Assembly: GCF_963860125.1 (NCBI RefSeq)
Contig: NZ_CAWLFA010000005.1
Coordinates: forward strand, 1-38,515
Reading direction: 5' to 3'
DNA: 38,515 nt
From: Picosynechococcus sp. PCC 7002
GTDB taxonomy: Bacteria > Cyanobacteriota > Cyanobacteriia > Cyanobacteriales > MRBY01
Each line of letters opens with the position of its first letter. Position 1 is the first letter of the stretch. Under the pieces are notes generated by a model that did not search any database, had not been told where the DNA came from, and saw nothing but the letters and a program-made list of their open reading frames with translations. Shown here one piece after another: positions 21,353 through 29,468 of the stretch. The translations under genes were made by a program, and so were the position numbers.

Positions 21353-23419
21353 ATGATTGTTCTTTTTTTGATTGGTTCTCCGGCATCGGGTAAGTCGTTT
21401 ATTTCTAAATATTATAAAAAAATAAATCAAAACTCTTATATAGTATCTACTGATTGTTTGAGATTTGACTTATTTGGTAATGAAAAAATACAAGGTAAAT
21501 GGTCAGTAATTGAGAGGAAGATTTTTAAAGAAATTCAAGACAACATAGCACAAGGAAAAAATATTATCTACGACGCAACCAATGCCAAACGAGCTTGGCG
21601 TATGTCATTTATCTGTAAACTTAGAAAAGTCATAGAGCAAGAAATAGATATTATTGGTTGGCACCTCAAGACTCCCTTGGATGTTTGTAAAACTTGGAAT
21701 AAAAAACGCTCTCGGCAAGTCCCAGAGGAAGTGATTGAAGAATATTACCAAGCCCTCAAACAATTCCCACCCATTGCCGCTGAGGGATTTACCGCCGTCT
21801 ATGACGTGCCCTATAGAGATGGTTCGCTTGATCTTTCTGTGCTTGATGAAAAATTGGCTAAACTCAGCAAAACTCAGACTAATCGCCGCAATCGGACTCA
21901 ACACCGAAAAATTGAATACCATCAATATTCTCGTCTCCTAGACTTTGAGCGTCTGATGTACTTAATCAGCCTGCTCATCCAATATCCTGGCCTAGGGAAC
22001 CTACAGCAAACCGACCCAGAAACCCTGAAAAACATCAGCGGTATCCCAGAGACATATACTCAACCTATTGAGGAGATTGCTGCTGTTCTCAGTCAAACCC
22101 AGCATCCAATCTATGCAGATAGTGAAGCTTTACAACAGGATTTAGACTGGCTCACTGCGAACCAACTAATGGGAACCGGTGTAGTCAGTGGTTCTTTGCA
22201 GCTTCAAACCATTGAATTAACAGATGAAGAGGCAACACATCGCTACTCGGATCGTGAACCATTCACTCGGTTAATCAGTACCATACGTTTCATCCTACAT
22301 AATCCCTTTTTTTATGATCCTAGTCTCGGCAGTCTACAGACCCTAGTAGAAGCAATGGAGAGCCAAAACATTGTGAACTTTGATTCTTCTAGTAATATCC
22401 GTAAAGATATTGAAAAGGTGCTTAAACCTTATGGTATTTTACCCAACCGACCGATGAAAAAAGGCTACTGTATTGGTACAGGTATTCTGTCAGAGAATGA
22501 CCTGCTTGAGGTTTTTCAATTACTCCAGGCCCAAGTACAAAGTCTAGAAGATCCCCTTGCCTTAGAGCTTTACCAACGGTTTCAGGAACGTCTCAGTAAT
22601 CTGGGACAGTCGCCCCAAAGTCCCTATCCGGTGCGAGCCATCCATAACCGAAACATCGTGGACTTAAGTCAACTATCCGCCACTGCCCTACCGGCGAGGA
22701 TTCAAGACGTAGAGCGAGCGATCAGTACAGGCAGAGCTTTAGAACTTAGTCGAATTCCCCATGGAGGACGCTTTGCAAATACCCCAAACTCCAAAGGTAT
22801 CTTTAGTGCCTACCCAATTCAAATCGTGTTTTACGACATTGCTTGGTATCTGGGATTTGAAATCCTAACGGGAGACGAAATTGGTCTACTGTCCTTTGAG
22901 CGGATTGATCGCCTTCAACTTTTGCGAGAACTCCCCCAACAACGTCCTACGAAAGAACGGGACTTAGCCCTGAAAAAACTAACCAAGCTGATCAAGAGTA
23001 GCGGCAGTATCTTCATCGGCAATCGGGTAGCTGATCAGAAGAAGTACCTAAGTCAAGAGCAAGGCGTCAAAAAAGAGGTAGAAATTACTGTTGAACTGCT
23101 ATGCACAGAGAAAATTTTCCGCTTTATCAGCGAAGGAAATCAACGTTTCCCGAAAAGTCAGATGAAAATGTCGGCTCGGATTAGCGGCTCTACAGCTAAC
23201 CGGAACAAAGCACCATATACTTTGCCACGGTCATCTGATAAAACATATCCCCATCGGTTTCAGGTCACCTTGCCTAAATGGGCCTTAGATGACATCAACC
23301 TCCTGCGCTGGATTGTGGGCTTCGGCAAGCAAGTAAAAGTTGTGAACCCCCCAGACTTAGTGAATACCGTTAAAAGCCATGGAGAAGGGATCGCCAAAAT
23401 CTACACGGTAAAATCGTAA
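21353..23419 (+). CDS. P-loop kinase-WYL fusion protein
   Basis: 688 residues; the ATG follows the stop of the retron effector with no gap. Residues 1-150 are a P-loop kinase like T4 polynucleotide kinase (AAA_33): Walker A GSPASGKS at 8-15, STDCLRFDLFG, and IYDATNAKRAWR near 72-83. The remaining part is a large helical middle and a C-terminal WYL-type domain with its extension (YPHRFQVTLPKWALDDINLLRW and on). WYL domains sense ligands, often nucleic acid, and control defence genes. The first 200-250 bp are AT-rich like the retron, the rest is richer in GC, so the kinase end may have been joined to an older gene. It may be a third retron component, a regulator, or an end-processing kinase. 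Confidence 0.8.
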   Translation: MIVLFLIGSPASGKSFISKYYKKINQNSYIVSTDCLRFDLFGNEKIQGKWSVIERKIFKEIQDNIAQGKNIIYDATNAKRAWRMSFICKLRKVIEQEIDIIGWHLKTPLDVCKTWNKKRSRQVPEEVIEEYYQALKQFPPIAAEGFTAVYDVPYRDGSLDLSVLDEKLAKLSKTQTNRRNRTQHRKIEYHQYSRLLDFERLMYLISLLIQYPGLGNLQQTDPETLKNISGIPETYTQPIEEIAAVLSQTQHPIYADSEALQQDLDWLTANQLMGTGVVSGSLQLQTIELTDEEATHRYSDREPFTRLISTIRFILHNPFFYDPSLGSLQTLVEAMESQNIVNFDSSSNIRKDIEKVLKPYGILPNRPMKKGYCIGTGILSENDLLEVFQLLQAQVQSLEDPLALELYQRFQERLSNLGQSPQSPYPVRAIHNRNIVDLSQLSATALPARIQDVERAISTGRALELSRIPHGGRFANTPNSKGIFSAYPIQIVFYDIAWYLGFEILTGDEIGLLSFERIDRLQLLRELPQQRPTKERDLALKKLTKLIKSSGSIFIGNRVADQKKYLSQEQGVKKEVEITVELLCTEKIFRFISEGNQRFPKSQMKMSARISGSTANRNKAPYTLPRSSDKTYPHRFQVTLPKWALDDINLLRWIVGFGKQVKVVNPPDLVNTVKSHGEGIAKIYTVKS

Positions 23420-23502
23420 AATTCGTCATTCGCATTAAACTGCCTGACAGGTCATTTTTTCACCCCTACACTGCAAAGAGTCAGTCACAGGGAGACCGAA
23501 AG

Positions 23503-24381
23503 ATGAAACTGAATCAAGCGATGAAGGCAGTAATCGACGCAACCATTGCGAAGCAATATGAGCAGCAAAGCACCTGTGAGGTATGGCGAAAAACAGTGAT
23601 GCGTAAAGATGATTCCGCCCAGCGCTATCACATCCTACGTCAGGGTAAAGCAGACTTTATGGCTGGAGAAGCAGGGCTGAGTCCATTACAGACGGTCATC
23701 CTATATTGTCGCCACTATATGCAGATGCACCTAGCCAGTAGCCGCTACCTGTTTAAGCTATTCAGCATGGCAAAATCAACCGTTGACTACCCTTTACATA
23801 CCGACGGGGTAACAATGATTGACTTCGGTTGTGGCCCCATGACCTCTGGTCTGGCCTTAGCTACTCATATCCAGGAGCTCCATCAGAAAAAAGCCACCAT
23901 CAACTACATCGGCATCGACCACTCAGCCGCCATGCTGGAAATGGCAGCAGTCTTTAGCGATCGCCGAGAACTCTTTACCACTGCCTCTAATTTTCAGTTC
24001 CAGCAAAAGTGCCATCATGCAGAAGAGCTCATTGAAATGATCAATCACCTGGAAAAGGACGGCCCAAAATCCACCATCATCCTCAACTTTTCCTACCTAT
24101 TTGCGAGTGAGACCTTAGACCACAAGCAGTTAGCCCATACCATTAATGGACTACTGAAATATTTCGGAGAAAGAAAGATTGTTTTTTTCTTTCAAAATCC
24201 CCCAGGAGATTACTTAAATAAAAAATGGATTCTCTTCAAAGAAGAGTTAGCTTTTAATCTGGAAAGTACCACAAACCAGATTTTGGTACCTTACTACGAA
24301 TATCAATTTTTCAAAACAAATAAAGTAGATGTGCCAAAACGAGCGATAAATCTATACTACGAAATCCTAAGAAATTACTAA
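23503..24381 (+). CDS. class I SAM-dependent methyltransferase
   Basis: 292 residues. Motif I, MIDFGCGPMTSG (105-116), binds SAM, and the acidic residue ending the second strand is in YIGIDHS near 136-142. An N-terminal helical domain of 100 residues precedes the Rossmann fold. There is no NPPY or PC motif, so it is not an ordinary DNA base methyltransferase; the pattern is closer to RNA, small-molecule or protein enzymes. GGGAGA 12 nt upstream supports the ATG. It stands between the kinase-WYL gene and an AlkB-like gene in the same direction, so an RNA or DNA modification role is plausible. A HIP1 site lies inside (about 23938). Confidence 0.72.
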   Translation: MKLNQAMKAVIDATIAKQYEQQSTCEVWRKTVMRKDDSAQRYHILRQGKADFMAGEAGLSPLQTVILYCRHYMQMHLASSRYLFKLFSMAKSTVDYPLHTDGVTMIDFGCGPMTSGLALATHIQELHQKKATINYIGIDHSAAMLEMAAVFSDRRELFTTASNFQFQQKCHHAEELIEMINHLEKDGPKSTIILNFSYLFASETLDHKQLAHTINGLLKYFGERKIVFFFQNPPGDYLNKKWILFKEELAFNLESTTNQILVPYYEYQFFKTNKVDVPKRAINLYYEILRNY

Positions 24382-24412
24382 ATCTAACAAATTTAAAATG
24401 GGGGATAACAAT

Positions 24413-25027
24413 ATGAATTCTAACCTTAATAATCAGCAATTAGAGTTGTTTGCATCGGTCACAATCAACAAGCCTCAAATACCAGGATTACAATATATCG
24501 AAGAATTTATTGATAAACAGACAGAACAAGAACTTTTAAACCTAATCGACCGGCAGAGATGGTTGATGGATTTAAAGCGTCGCGTCCAGCACTATGGGTA
24601 TAAATATGATTATAGAACTAAGAAAATTGACTATTCGATGTACCTGGGCATTCTACCTGATTGGTTATTTCCCATCATTGAGCAAATGGTTTCTTTAAAC
24701 TTAATTTCTGAGATTCCAGATCAGGCGATTATTAATGAATACCTTCCAGGTCAAGGGATCACGTCCCATATTGACTGTAAACCCTGTTTTACTGATACGA
24801 TTGTCTCTCTGAGTCTGAACTCACCCTGCGTGATGAACTTTGACTGTACCGTTAACGGTGAGCGGCAATCAAAATTACTCAAACCTAGAAGTTTAGTCAT
24901 ATTACAAGGAGAATCCCGGTATCTTTGGAAACATGGCATTCCACCTCGTAAGAGTGACCAGTGGGAAAATCAGAAAATTATGCGCGATCGCCGCATATCC
25001 ATCACCTTTAGGAAAGTGATTGTTTAG
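24413..25027 (+). CDS. AlkB-like 2-oxoglutarate/Fe(II) dioxygenase
   Basis: 204 residues from the ATG at 24413, which is preceded by GGGGGAT at a good distance; an ATG 15 bases earlier would lie on that site. AlkB enzymes remove methyl groups from DNA or RNA bases by oxidation. Iron ligands: His119 and Asp121 in SHIDCK, and His174 in LWKHGI. The 2-oxoglutarate clamp is RRISITFR, with Arg194 and Arg200. INEYLPGQGI before the first His and LVILQGESRYLW before the second are typical for the family. It follows the methyltransferase by 31 nt. A methyltransferase and a demethylase in line suggest a modification-and-removal pair, but substrates are unknown. Confidence 0.92.
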   Translation: MNSNLNNQQLELFASVTINKPQIPGLQYIEEFIDKQTEQELLNLIDRQRWLMDLKRRVQHYGYKYDYRTKKIDYSMYLGILPDWLFPIIEQMVSLNLISEIPDQAIINEYLPGQGITSHIDCKPCFTDTIVSLSLNSPCVMNFDCTVNGERQSKLLKPRSLVILQGESRYLWKHGIPPRKSDQWENQKIMRDRRISITFRKVIV

Positions 25028-25064
25028 AGAATGAGCTTGTCAAGGATTATAGGCAAAATAAATC

Positions 25065-25676
25065 ATGAATAAAGATAAGACAATACCCCAAAATGTAATG
25101 CTCTCACGGGAAGTTTCTCTGTTCAAGAAAAATAGCCAAAGCGATCTATTTATTTCTAAAAATGAAGCTGGCGAGCTGGTATTGAGTAGTGGATTTATGA
25201 AAATTCTTGCACTCACTGCTCAAATAAAATATCAAGTTATTGAATACCAAAAAGCTAATAACATCTCAGCCATTGACTGGCTAAAGACAGAATGGGAAGG
25301 AAAAACTTATCATTGTCCACACCCACTCTATCATCTCGAATGTCTACTCCGAGATCGGGAAATATTAGATAGCTGTAAAATGCCAATCGTTGAACAGTAT
25401 CTAGATTGGGTTATCCAGAATGAAGCTATAGTCACTTATACCACCGATGTCGCAGAGGATCAAACCATCCTCACAACGCCTGAAAAAATTCGTAGTATGG
25501 CAGCAAGGTACGATATGGCAAACCTTATAGTCTGGTCTGATTTTGATACAGTAGATGGTAGGATAATTAAGATTCCTGGTCGTACTTTTGGTCTAATTTT
25601 AAAGCAGTTGGAAGATAGTAACAAAGAATATTTGTCTACTATTTACGTGACTGCTACATTGCCAAATATTTTGTAA
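25065..25676 (+). CDS. unknown 203-residue protein
   Basis: Starts MNKDKTIPQNVMLSREVS. No recognised domain. Features: a helical segment with IKYQVIEYQKANN, a histidine- and cysteine-containing stretch YHCPHPLYHLECLL (about 85-98) that could bind metal, and a C-terminal half with alternating strands and ending YVTATLPNIL. AT-rich and without HIP1 sites. It lies 37 nt after the AlkB-like gene and may be the last gene of that operon. No clear ribosome site is seen except AAGGAT farther upstream. Confidence 0.6.
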   Translation: MNKDKTIPQNVMLSREVSLFKKNSQSDLFISKNEAGELVLSSGFMKILALTAQIKYQVIEYQKANNISAIDWLKTEWEGKTYHCPHPLYHLECLLRDREILDSCKMPIVEQYLDWVIQNEAIVTYTTDVAEDQTILTTPEKIRSMAARYDMANLIVWSDFDTVDGRIIKIPGRTFGLILKQLEDSNKEYLSTIYVTATLPNIL

Positions 25677-25743
25677 AAAATCTCTAGAAAAATATAGTCA
25701 ACTTCTCAAAGAAAAACTAGCTACATTAATATACTGTTAAAAA

Positions 25744-26187
25744 ATGAATTCAACATACCTAATTAATAACTTACCTTTTGAAAAAATTGATTTTTATATT
25801 CAGACTAATGAAAATAATAAATCTGCATTAGTGAAATGTAATCTGTGGCATGAGCCCTTGATAGGCCGCTGGTCAGAACGGGGACCAACCGGAATTTTAA
25901 ATCAACATCTATATCTAAAATTCGATGATCAATGGATGTATGCAAATGCGTATCATGGCGTTGCCGAAGAATTTTGGTTTATGATAAGGGATAAAATTTT
26001 GGATACACTAGTGAATTTATCTGATGATCAACCCTTATTTACTAAAAAAGAAATTAGAGCAATCGAACCAACATTAGAAGTTGTATCCAATATTGCTAGT
26101 ATGAGAGATTTTAGAATCGATGATGAATATTATGTGGCAGTGAGTGCCGAAAACTTTTTTACGACCTTGTTTGGTAAAGTCTTTTAG
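25744..26187 (+). CDS. unknown 147-residue protein
   Basis: Starts MNSTYLINNLPFEK. AT-rich. It has two tryptophan-rich parts (LWHEPLIGRWSERGPTG at about 38-54, and EEFWFMIRDKIL) and an acidic second half. I recognise no family. It stands alone between the genes at 25065 and 26337 with gaps of 67 and 149 bp, and could be an immunity or small defence protein, given its place in the island; that is only location-based. Confidence 0.55.
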   Translation: MNSTYLINNLPFEKIDFYIQTNENNKSALVKCNLWHEPLIGRWSERGPTGILNQHLYLKFDDQWMYANAYHGVAEEFWFMIRDKILDTLVNLSDDQPLFTKKEIRAIEPTLEVVSNIASMRDFRIDDEYYVAVSAENFFTTLFGKVF

Positions 26188-26336
26188 GCTCGTAAATTAG
26201 ATTTGTATATGCGACATAGTGAGTCGCCATTTATTAACAAAGAGCCAAAACCTATAAGTTTTAACAGCATATCATAGCTATTTTATGTTTCCTTTTTCGA
26301 TTTGAAATACCATAAATAAATTTACTTAGTAAAGCC

Positions 26337-27428
26337 ATGAAAATAAACGGGAAAAATCAAAACTTTCTTACACCTAATTTTAAAAACCCCAACAACTTTG
26401 CTAGATATTGTTATCTTTATGATCCTTCTGTTGAAATTGATTCAGCCATATTTTTTGATAAAGATGATCTAAAATTTGGAATATCATTTCAAAATTTGGG
26501 ATTGAGTACTGCTGAAACTACCATCCTATATGATTATGATATAGCATGTTTTTATTCATGTATTGGAACATATTGTGAAGCTTTATTTGATGACTCTATT
26601 GAACAATATAAGCAAGAATATGTCTTGAATTTTTTAAAAGAACTTACCAACAATGGTTCTTTCGAATATGCATTGCGCGGTTCCCAATCAAAATTAATTC
26701 AATACTTATCAAAAAACACCATCCTAATCAAGAGGTATTTATATTGTACAGATAAGGATTTAGAAAATATATGGTTTATAATTCTGAGGCCTTTAAAATC
26801 AAAAGAAAATTCTTTAGTGGATGATGAAATATCATATGGTTTTGGCAGTACATTGCAAGATGCAAATATTAATCTTGCTGAGAGCCAGGCTAAATCCTTT
26901 GATAATTCATATCAGTTAATAAAAAATTTGGCTGAATCTGAAATTCCGTTGACTCCTCAAGAAATGTACATAGCATGTTCTAAGTTCGATTCTAAAATTG
27001 ATCCATTAAGTTTAAAGCCACGACAAACTAGAGAATGGTTAAATTCTACGGTTCCTTCTAATTACTATCTGCAGTGTCGATCTAATAAAACAAAGTTTTC
27101 CTTAACTGTAGATATTTATAATATTAAAGATTCTGATTGTACTCAATGGAAAGTAGAAAAATTTTTGAATGTAGATCGAGAGTTGTCTATTTTAATTGAC
27201 CAGATACCTATTATAGGCTTCGGTAATAATCTTGAGTCGGCATTTAATGCTTGCCAAAAAAAGTATAATTTACTGAAGAGTAATCGCAACGAATTTGAGG
27301 AAGCAGTGTCTGAGTATGAATATAAAGAAGAAATGGAAATGAGAGAATTTGAGGGACGCGAAGGTATTGCACATATGAATTGGTTGATATCTGAATTTGG
27401 GGAAGATGTTTTTCCCGACCGAGATTAA
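26337..27428 (+). CDS. unknown 363-residue protein
   Basis: Starts MKINGKNQNFLTPNFK. No membrane segments and no motif I can name. The N-terminal 150 residues are strand-rich; residues 200-260 contain PLTPQEMYIACSKFDS; the end is a charged helix (about 325-345, rich in E, M and R) followed by GREGIAHMNWLISEFGEDVF. The gene is strongly AT-rich with codon use like the retron genes, so it is likely part of the transferred material. A terminator follows immediately. Confidence 0.6.
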   Translation: MKINGKNQNFLTPNFKNPNNFARYCYLYDPSVEIDSAIFFDKDDLKFGISFQNLGLSTAETTILYDYDIACFYSCIGTYCEALFDDSIEQYKQEYVLNFLKELTNNGSFEYALRGSQSKLIQYLSKNTILIKRYLYCTDKDLENIWFIILRPLKSKENSLVDDEISYGFGSTLQDANINLAESQAKSFDNSYQLIKNLAESEIPLTPQEMYIACSKFDSKIDPLSLKPRQTREWLNSTVPSNYYLQCRSNKTKFSLTVDIYNIKDSDCTQWKVEKFLNVDRELSILIDQIPIIGFGNNLESAFNACQKKYNLLKSNRNEFEEAVSEYEYKEEMEMREFEGREGIAHMNWLISEFGEDVFPDRD

Positions 27429-27471
27429 AAATTAAATTCTACTAGTATTAAAGTATGAATTTAATTTTTTT
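27429..27471 (+). terminator. intrinsic terminator after the gene at 26337
   Basis: AAATTAAATTC (27429-27439) pairs over 11 bp with GAATTTAATTT (27457-27467) and the stem runs into a T-tract. The stem is all A/T except one pair, so it may work partly as a two-way terminator with the opposing gene at 27703. Confidence 0.7.
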
Positions 27472-27702
27472 CTTGACCATTGATTTAAAACACATTGAGA
27501 GGTATGTAATTAAACAGGTAAATCAATGCAAAAAAATTAGACTTAAATTATAAAAAATCTGTTTTTAAAAAATAATTTTGGTTAGGAAAAAGTAAATATT
27601 TTTCATGTAAATCATTGATTTTTTATAGGTAAATTATTTAGCGAAGCAACTTAACTACTTAATCATAATAATCCTGAAACATGTAGACGGAAATAATTCT
27701 TA

Positions 27703-28533
27703 TTAGTCAATTAGTCTGCAATTTTCATATTGAATTTTCTTGCCTCTTATTTTGATAGTCTTTATTTGACCTTGTCTATTGGTTATAAAATCGTCAAATT
27801 TCTTTAAACTCATTGTTTCTGATTCATTTAATATTGTCTTTTTAAGAATTTCTTGATATTTTATACGCTCTTCAATGTAAATATCTGGAAATCGAGATAG
27901 TTCTTTTGTTGTTTCATATAATACTGGACTCATCCATTGTATTGCTTCAAGAATATTATCGTATTCTGCTTGCAAATTTCTATCTTTCCATATAGGATCA
28001 TGATGAAATATTTTATTTCTGAGTTTTCTAATAGAAGTAAACGATTTACATATTATTTTTCTTGTGCGTTTACTTTTAGGAAGATGAGGCAGAAAATCAC
28101 TATCTCGAAATAATTTGGGATATAATTTATTTGCGTCTTCATATCTAGAATATGAAAGAGATACCCAAAAACCTAAAGTAAGCGTTGATATTAAGTTACT
28201 TGTCGATGCTATTTTTTTCTCTTTCTCTAATCTTCTAAATGCATCTTCAATAATTTTACTTTCTTTATTATCTAGTATTTTTGAATATTTCTTGTGTAGC
28301 CAGTCTTTGTAAAATAATCGTGATATTGCTTCATTCATACTATTTCTTAGGGCTATTTCAAAAGCATGCAACGCAGGGTAAAGTGATTCGCATAAACTGA
28401 TATTCCATAGATAATTAGCTAATAAATGATATTCATTGTCTGACGAAGCACTTCTATATGCCTCTAGCCTGTTGGAGGATATAGCTTCTTGAAAATGTGC
28501 AAACTTATTATAGCTAGGCCGTTGTAGTTGCAT
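27703..28533 (-). CDS. Abi-family HEPN protein (AbiD/AbiF-like)
   Basis: 276 residues. The pattern YLWNISLCESLYPALHAFEIALRNSMNEAIS (split here as residues 41-58 and 59-71) followed by LHKKYSK is that of the Abi-like family of abortive-infection proteins. RNKIFHH at 172-178 is the RNxxxH HEPN ribonuclease site, placed as in that family. Such proteins are toxic RNases that stop growth of infected cells; some AbiF-type members are held in check by a small structured RNA made next to the gene. The gene is AT-rich, HIP1-free and convergent with the unknown gene at 26337. The 900 bp upstream contain palindromes and hairpins (28641-28780) that could encode such an RNA. Confidence 0.78.
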   Translation of the reverse strand: MQLQRPSYNKFAHFQEAISSNRLEAYRSASSDNEYHLLANYLWNISLCESLYPALHAFEIALRNSMNEAISRLFYKDWLHKKYSKILDNKESKIIEDAFRRLEKEKKIASTSNLISTLTLGFWVSLSYSRYEDANKLYPKLFRDSDFLPHLPKSKRTRKIICKSFTSIRKLRNKIFHHDPIWKDRNLQAEYDNILEAIQWMSPVLYETTKELSRFPDIYIEERIKYQEILKKTILNESETMSLKKFDDFITNRQGQIKTIKIRGKKIQYENCRLID

Positions 28534-28640
28534 TATTGATATAATGAAGGGTAGAGTCCCTGGTAACTCCTCTCCTAGTGCAACTAGTGATGAGCCAAGG
28601 GTAAGAAAATAGACATAATGATTCTACTGAATATCATGAC

Positions 28641-28658
28641 TTAATTGCATGCAATTAA
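28641..28658. promoter_or_regulatory. 18-bp perfect palindrome, operator-like
   Basis: TTAATTGCATGCAATTAA is identical to its reverse complement. It lies 108 bp upstream of the Abi gene start and suits a dimeric repressor. Confidence 0.55.
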
Positions 28659-28697
28659 ATACGTGGATCGGTTGAATCAAGACTAAAGTACATCATC

Positions 28698-28780
28698 TAA
28701 TTGAGAAATCGGTCATTCGCCGATACTACCTCAATTAAGGTAGAAAAATGGAGATAATGCAGTGGTTTTTCCACTGCATT
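28698..28780. other. cluster of three hairpins with an alternative fold, possible ncRNA
   Basis: In order: ATCGG-tcattcg-CCGAT (28708-28724), CTACCT-caatta-AGGTAG (28726-28743) and AATGCAGTGG-ttttt-CCACTGCATT (28756-28780). TAATTGAG at 28698-28705 can instead pair with CTCAATTA at 28730-28737, enclosing the first hairpin and breaking the second. Such exclusive pairings are typical of regulatory RNAs. Strand is not known. Confidence 0.5.
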
Positions 28781-29022
28781 TCTCACATCTATTCATCTTT
28801 TGCAGGCAGGTAGCATTGATCATATTATTGTCTAAACAAATCAAAAGTCTTGAAATAATTATTGTATCTTCCCTACGGGTTAAAACATCTTACTTAACTG
28901 CTATGTTACTAGCTAGTCTTTGGCTTATATATAGTACTGAAAGTAGCCCTCAATGAAAAAAAGCATTGGTTGAGTGAATAATCGCATATAGAATATCGAG
29001 CGGTGAAGCGTGCTTTAACCCG

Positions 29023-29104
29023 AATTATCGTAAGCTAAACAAAATCGCTGAAACTATTGCTATATCTAAGTTTCACTGGAAACAGCTACAAATTATCGTA
29101 AGCT
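29023..29104 (+). repeat. direct 14-bp repeats AATTATCGTAAGCT
   Basis: Exact copies at 29023-29036 and 29091-29104, 68 bp apart. They may be a recombination or attachment site, or the trace of a lost element. No recombinase gene is adjacent. Confidence 0.6.
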
Positions 29105-29206
29105 TGAGCCTTTTTTTGTCTATTCTTAAATTCATCCTATTGTTGGGGATCATTGCTCCATAGGCTTTTCAGAGGGGCGATCGCCCATCCTCTGCTCCCA
29201 AAAAAT

Positions 29207-29256
29207 AGTCACCCATGGAAAACCGACCAAAGTTCTCTGGGTGACTTCTTCATTTT
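29207..29256 (+). terminator. terminator-like hairpin before the restriction operon
   Basis: AGTCACCCA (29207-29215) pairs with TGGGTGACT (29238-29246) over 9 bp with a 22-nt loop; TCTTCATTTT follows. The long loop and broken T-tract make it a moderate candidate. Confidence 0.45.
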
Positions 29257-29468
29257 AGATGGATTGCTGCAGTTCATCATGGCTTGTGAAGTTAGTCGCA
29301 ATGTTCATAAAAATCATGGTTGGTGTGATTTAACCCAAAATGTAACGATTTTGTGATGCTTGCTTGCAAAGACTCGTTTATTCTTCCTACGATTAAATGA
29401 ATTATTGGGAAACCGACCACCTATGCCAACACAGTCTCTGGCTTCTAACCAGCAAGATCTAGAGGAGA

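Larger units (their letters stand above)
28534..29468. other. 935-bp intergenic region rich in palindromes
   Basis: No gene is supported; a 64-codon frame at 28762-28956 has no ribosome site and overlaps a hairpin. Contents: an 18-bp perfect palindrome (28641-28658), a chain of hairpins (28698-28780), two direct 14-bp repeats (29023 and 29091), a HIP1-centred palindrome GGGCGATCGCCC (about 29175-29186) inside an AGAGG/CCTCT stem, and a terminator-like hairpin (29207-29246). The start of the restriction operon follows. Confidence 0.7.

Noticed and set aside
28762..28956. 64-codon open frame after the hairpin cluster
   Set aside because: No ribosome site; its start lies within the 10-bp hairpin stem, and the residues look like translated AT-rich spacer.
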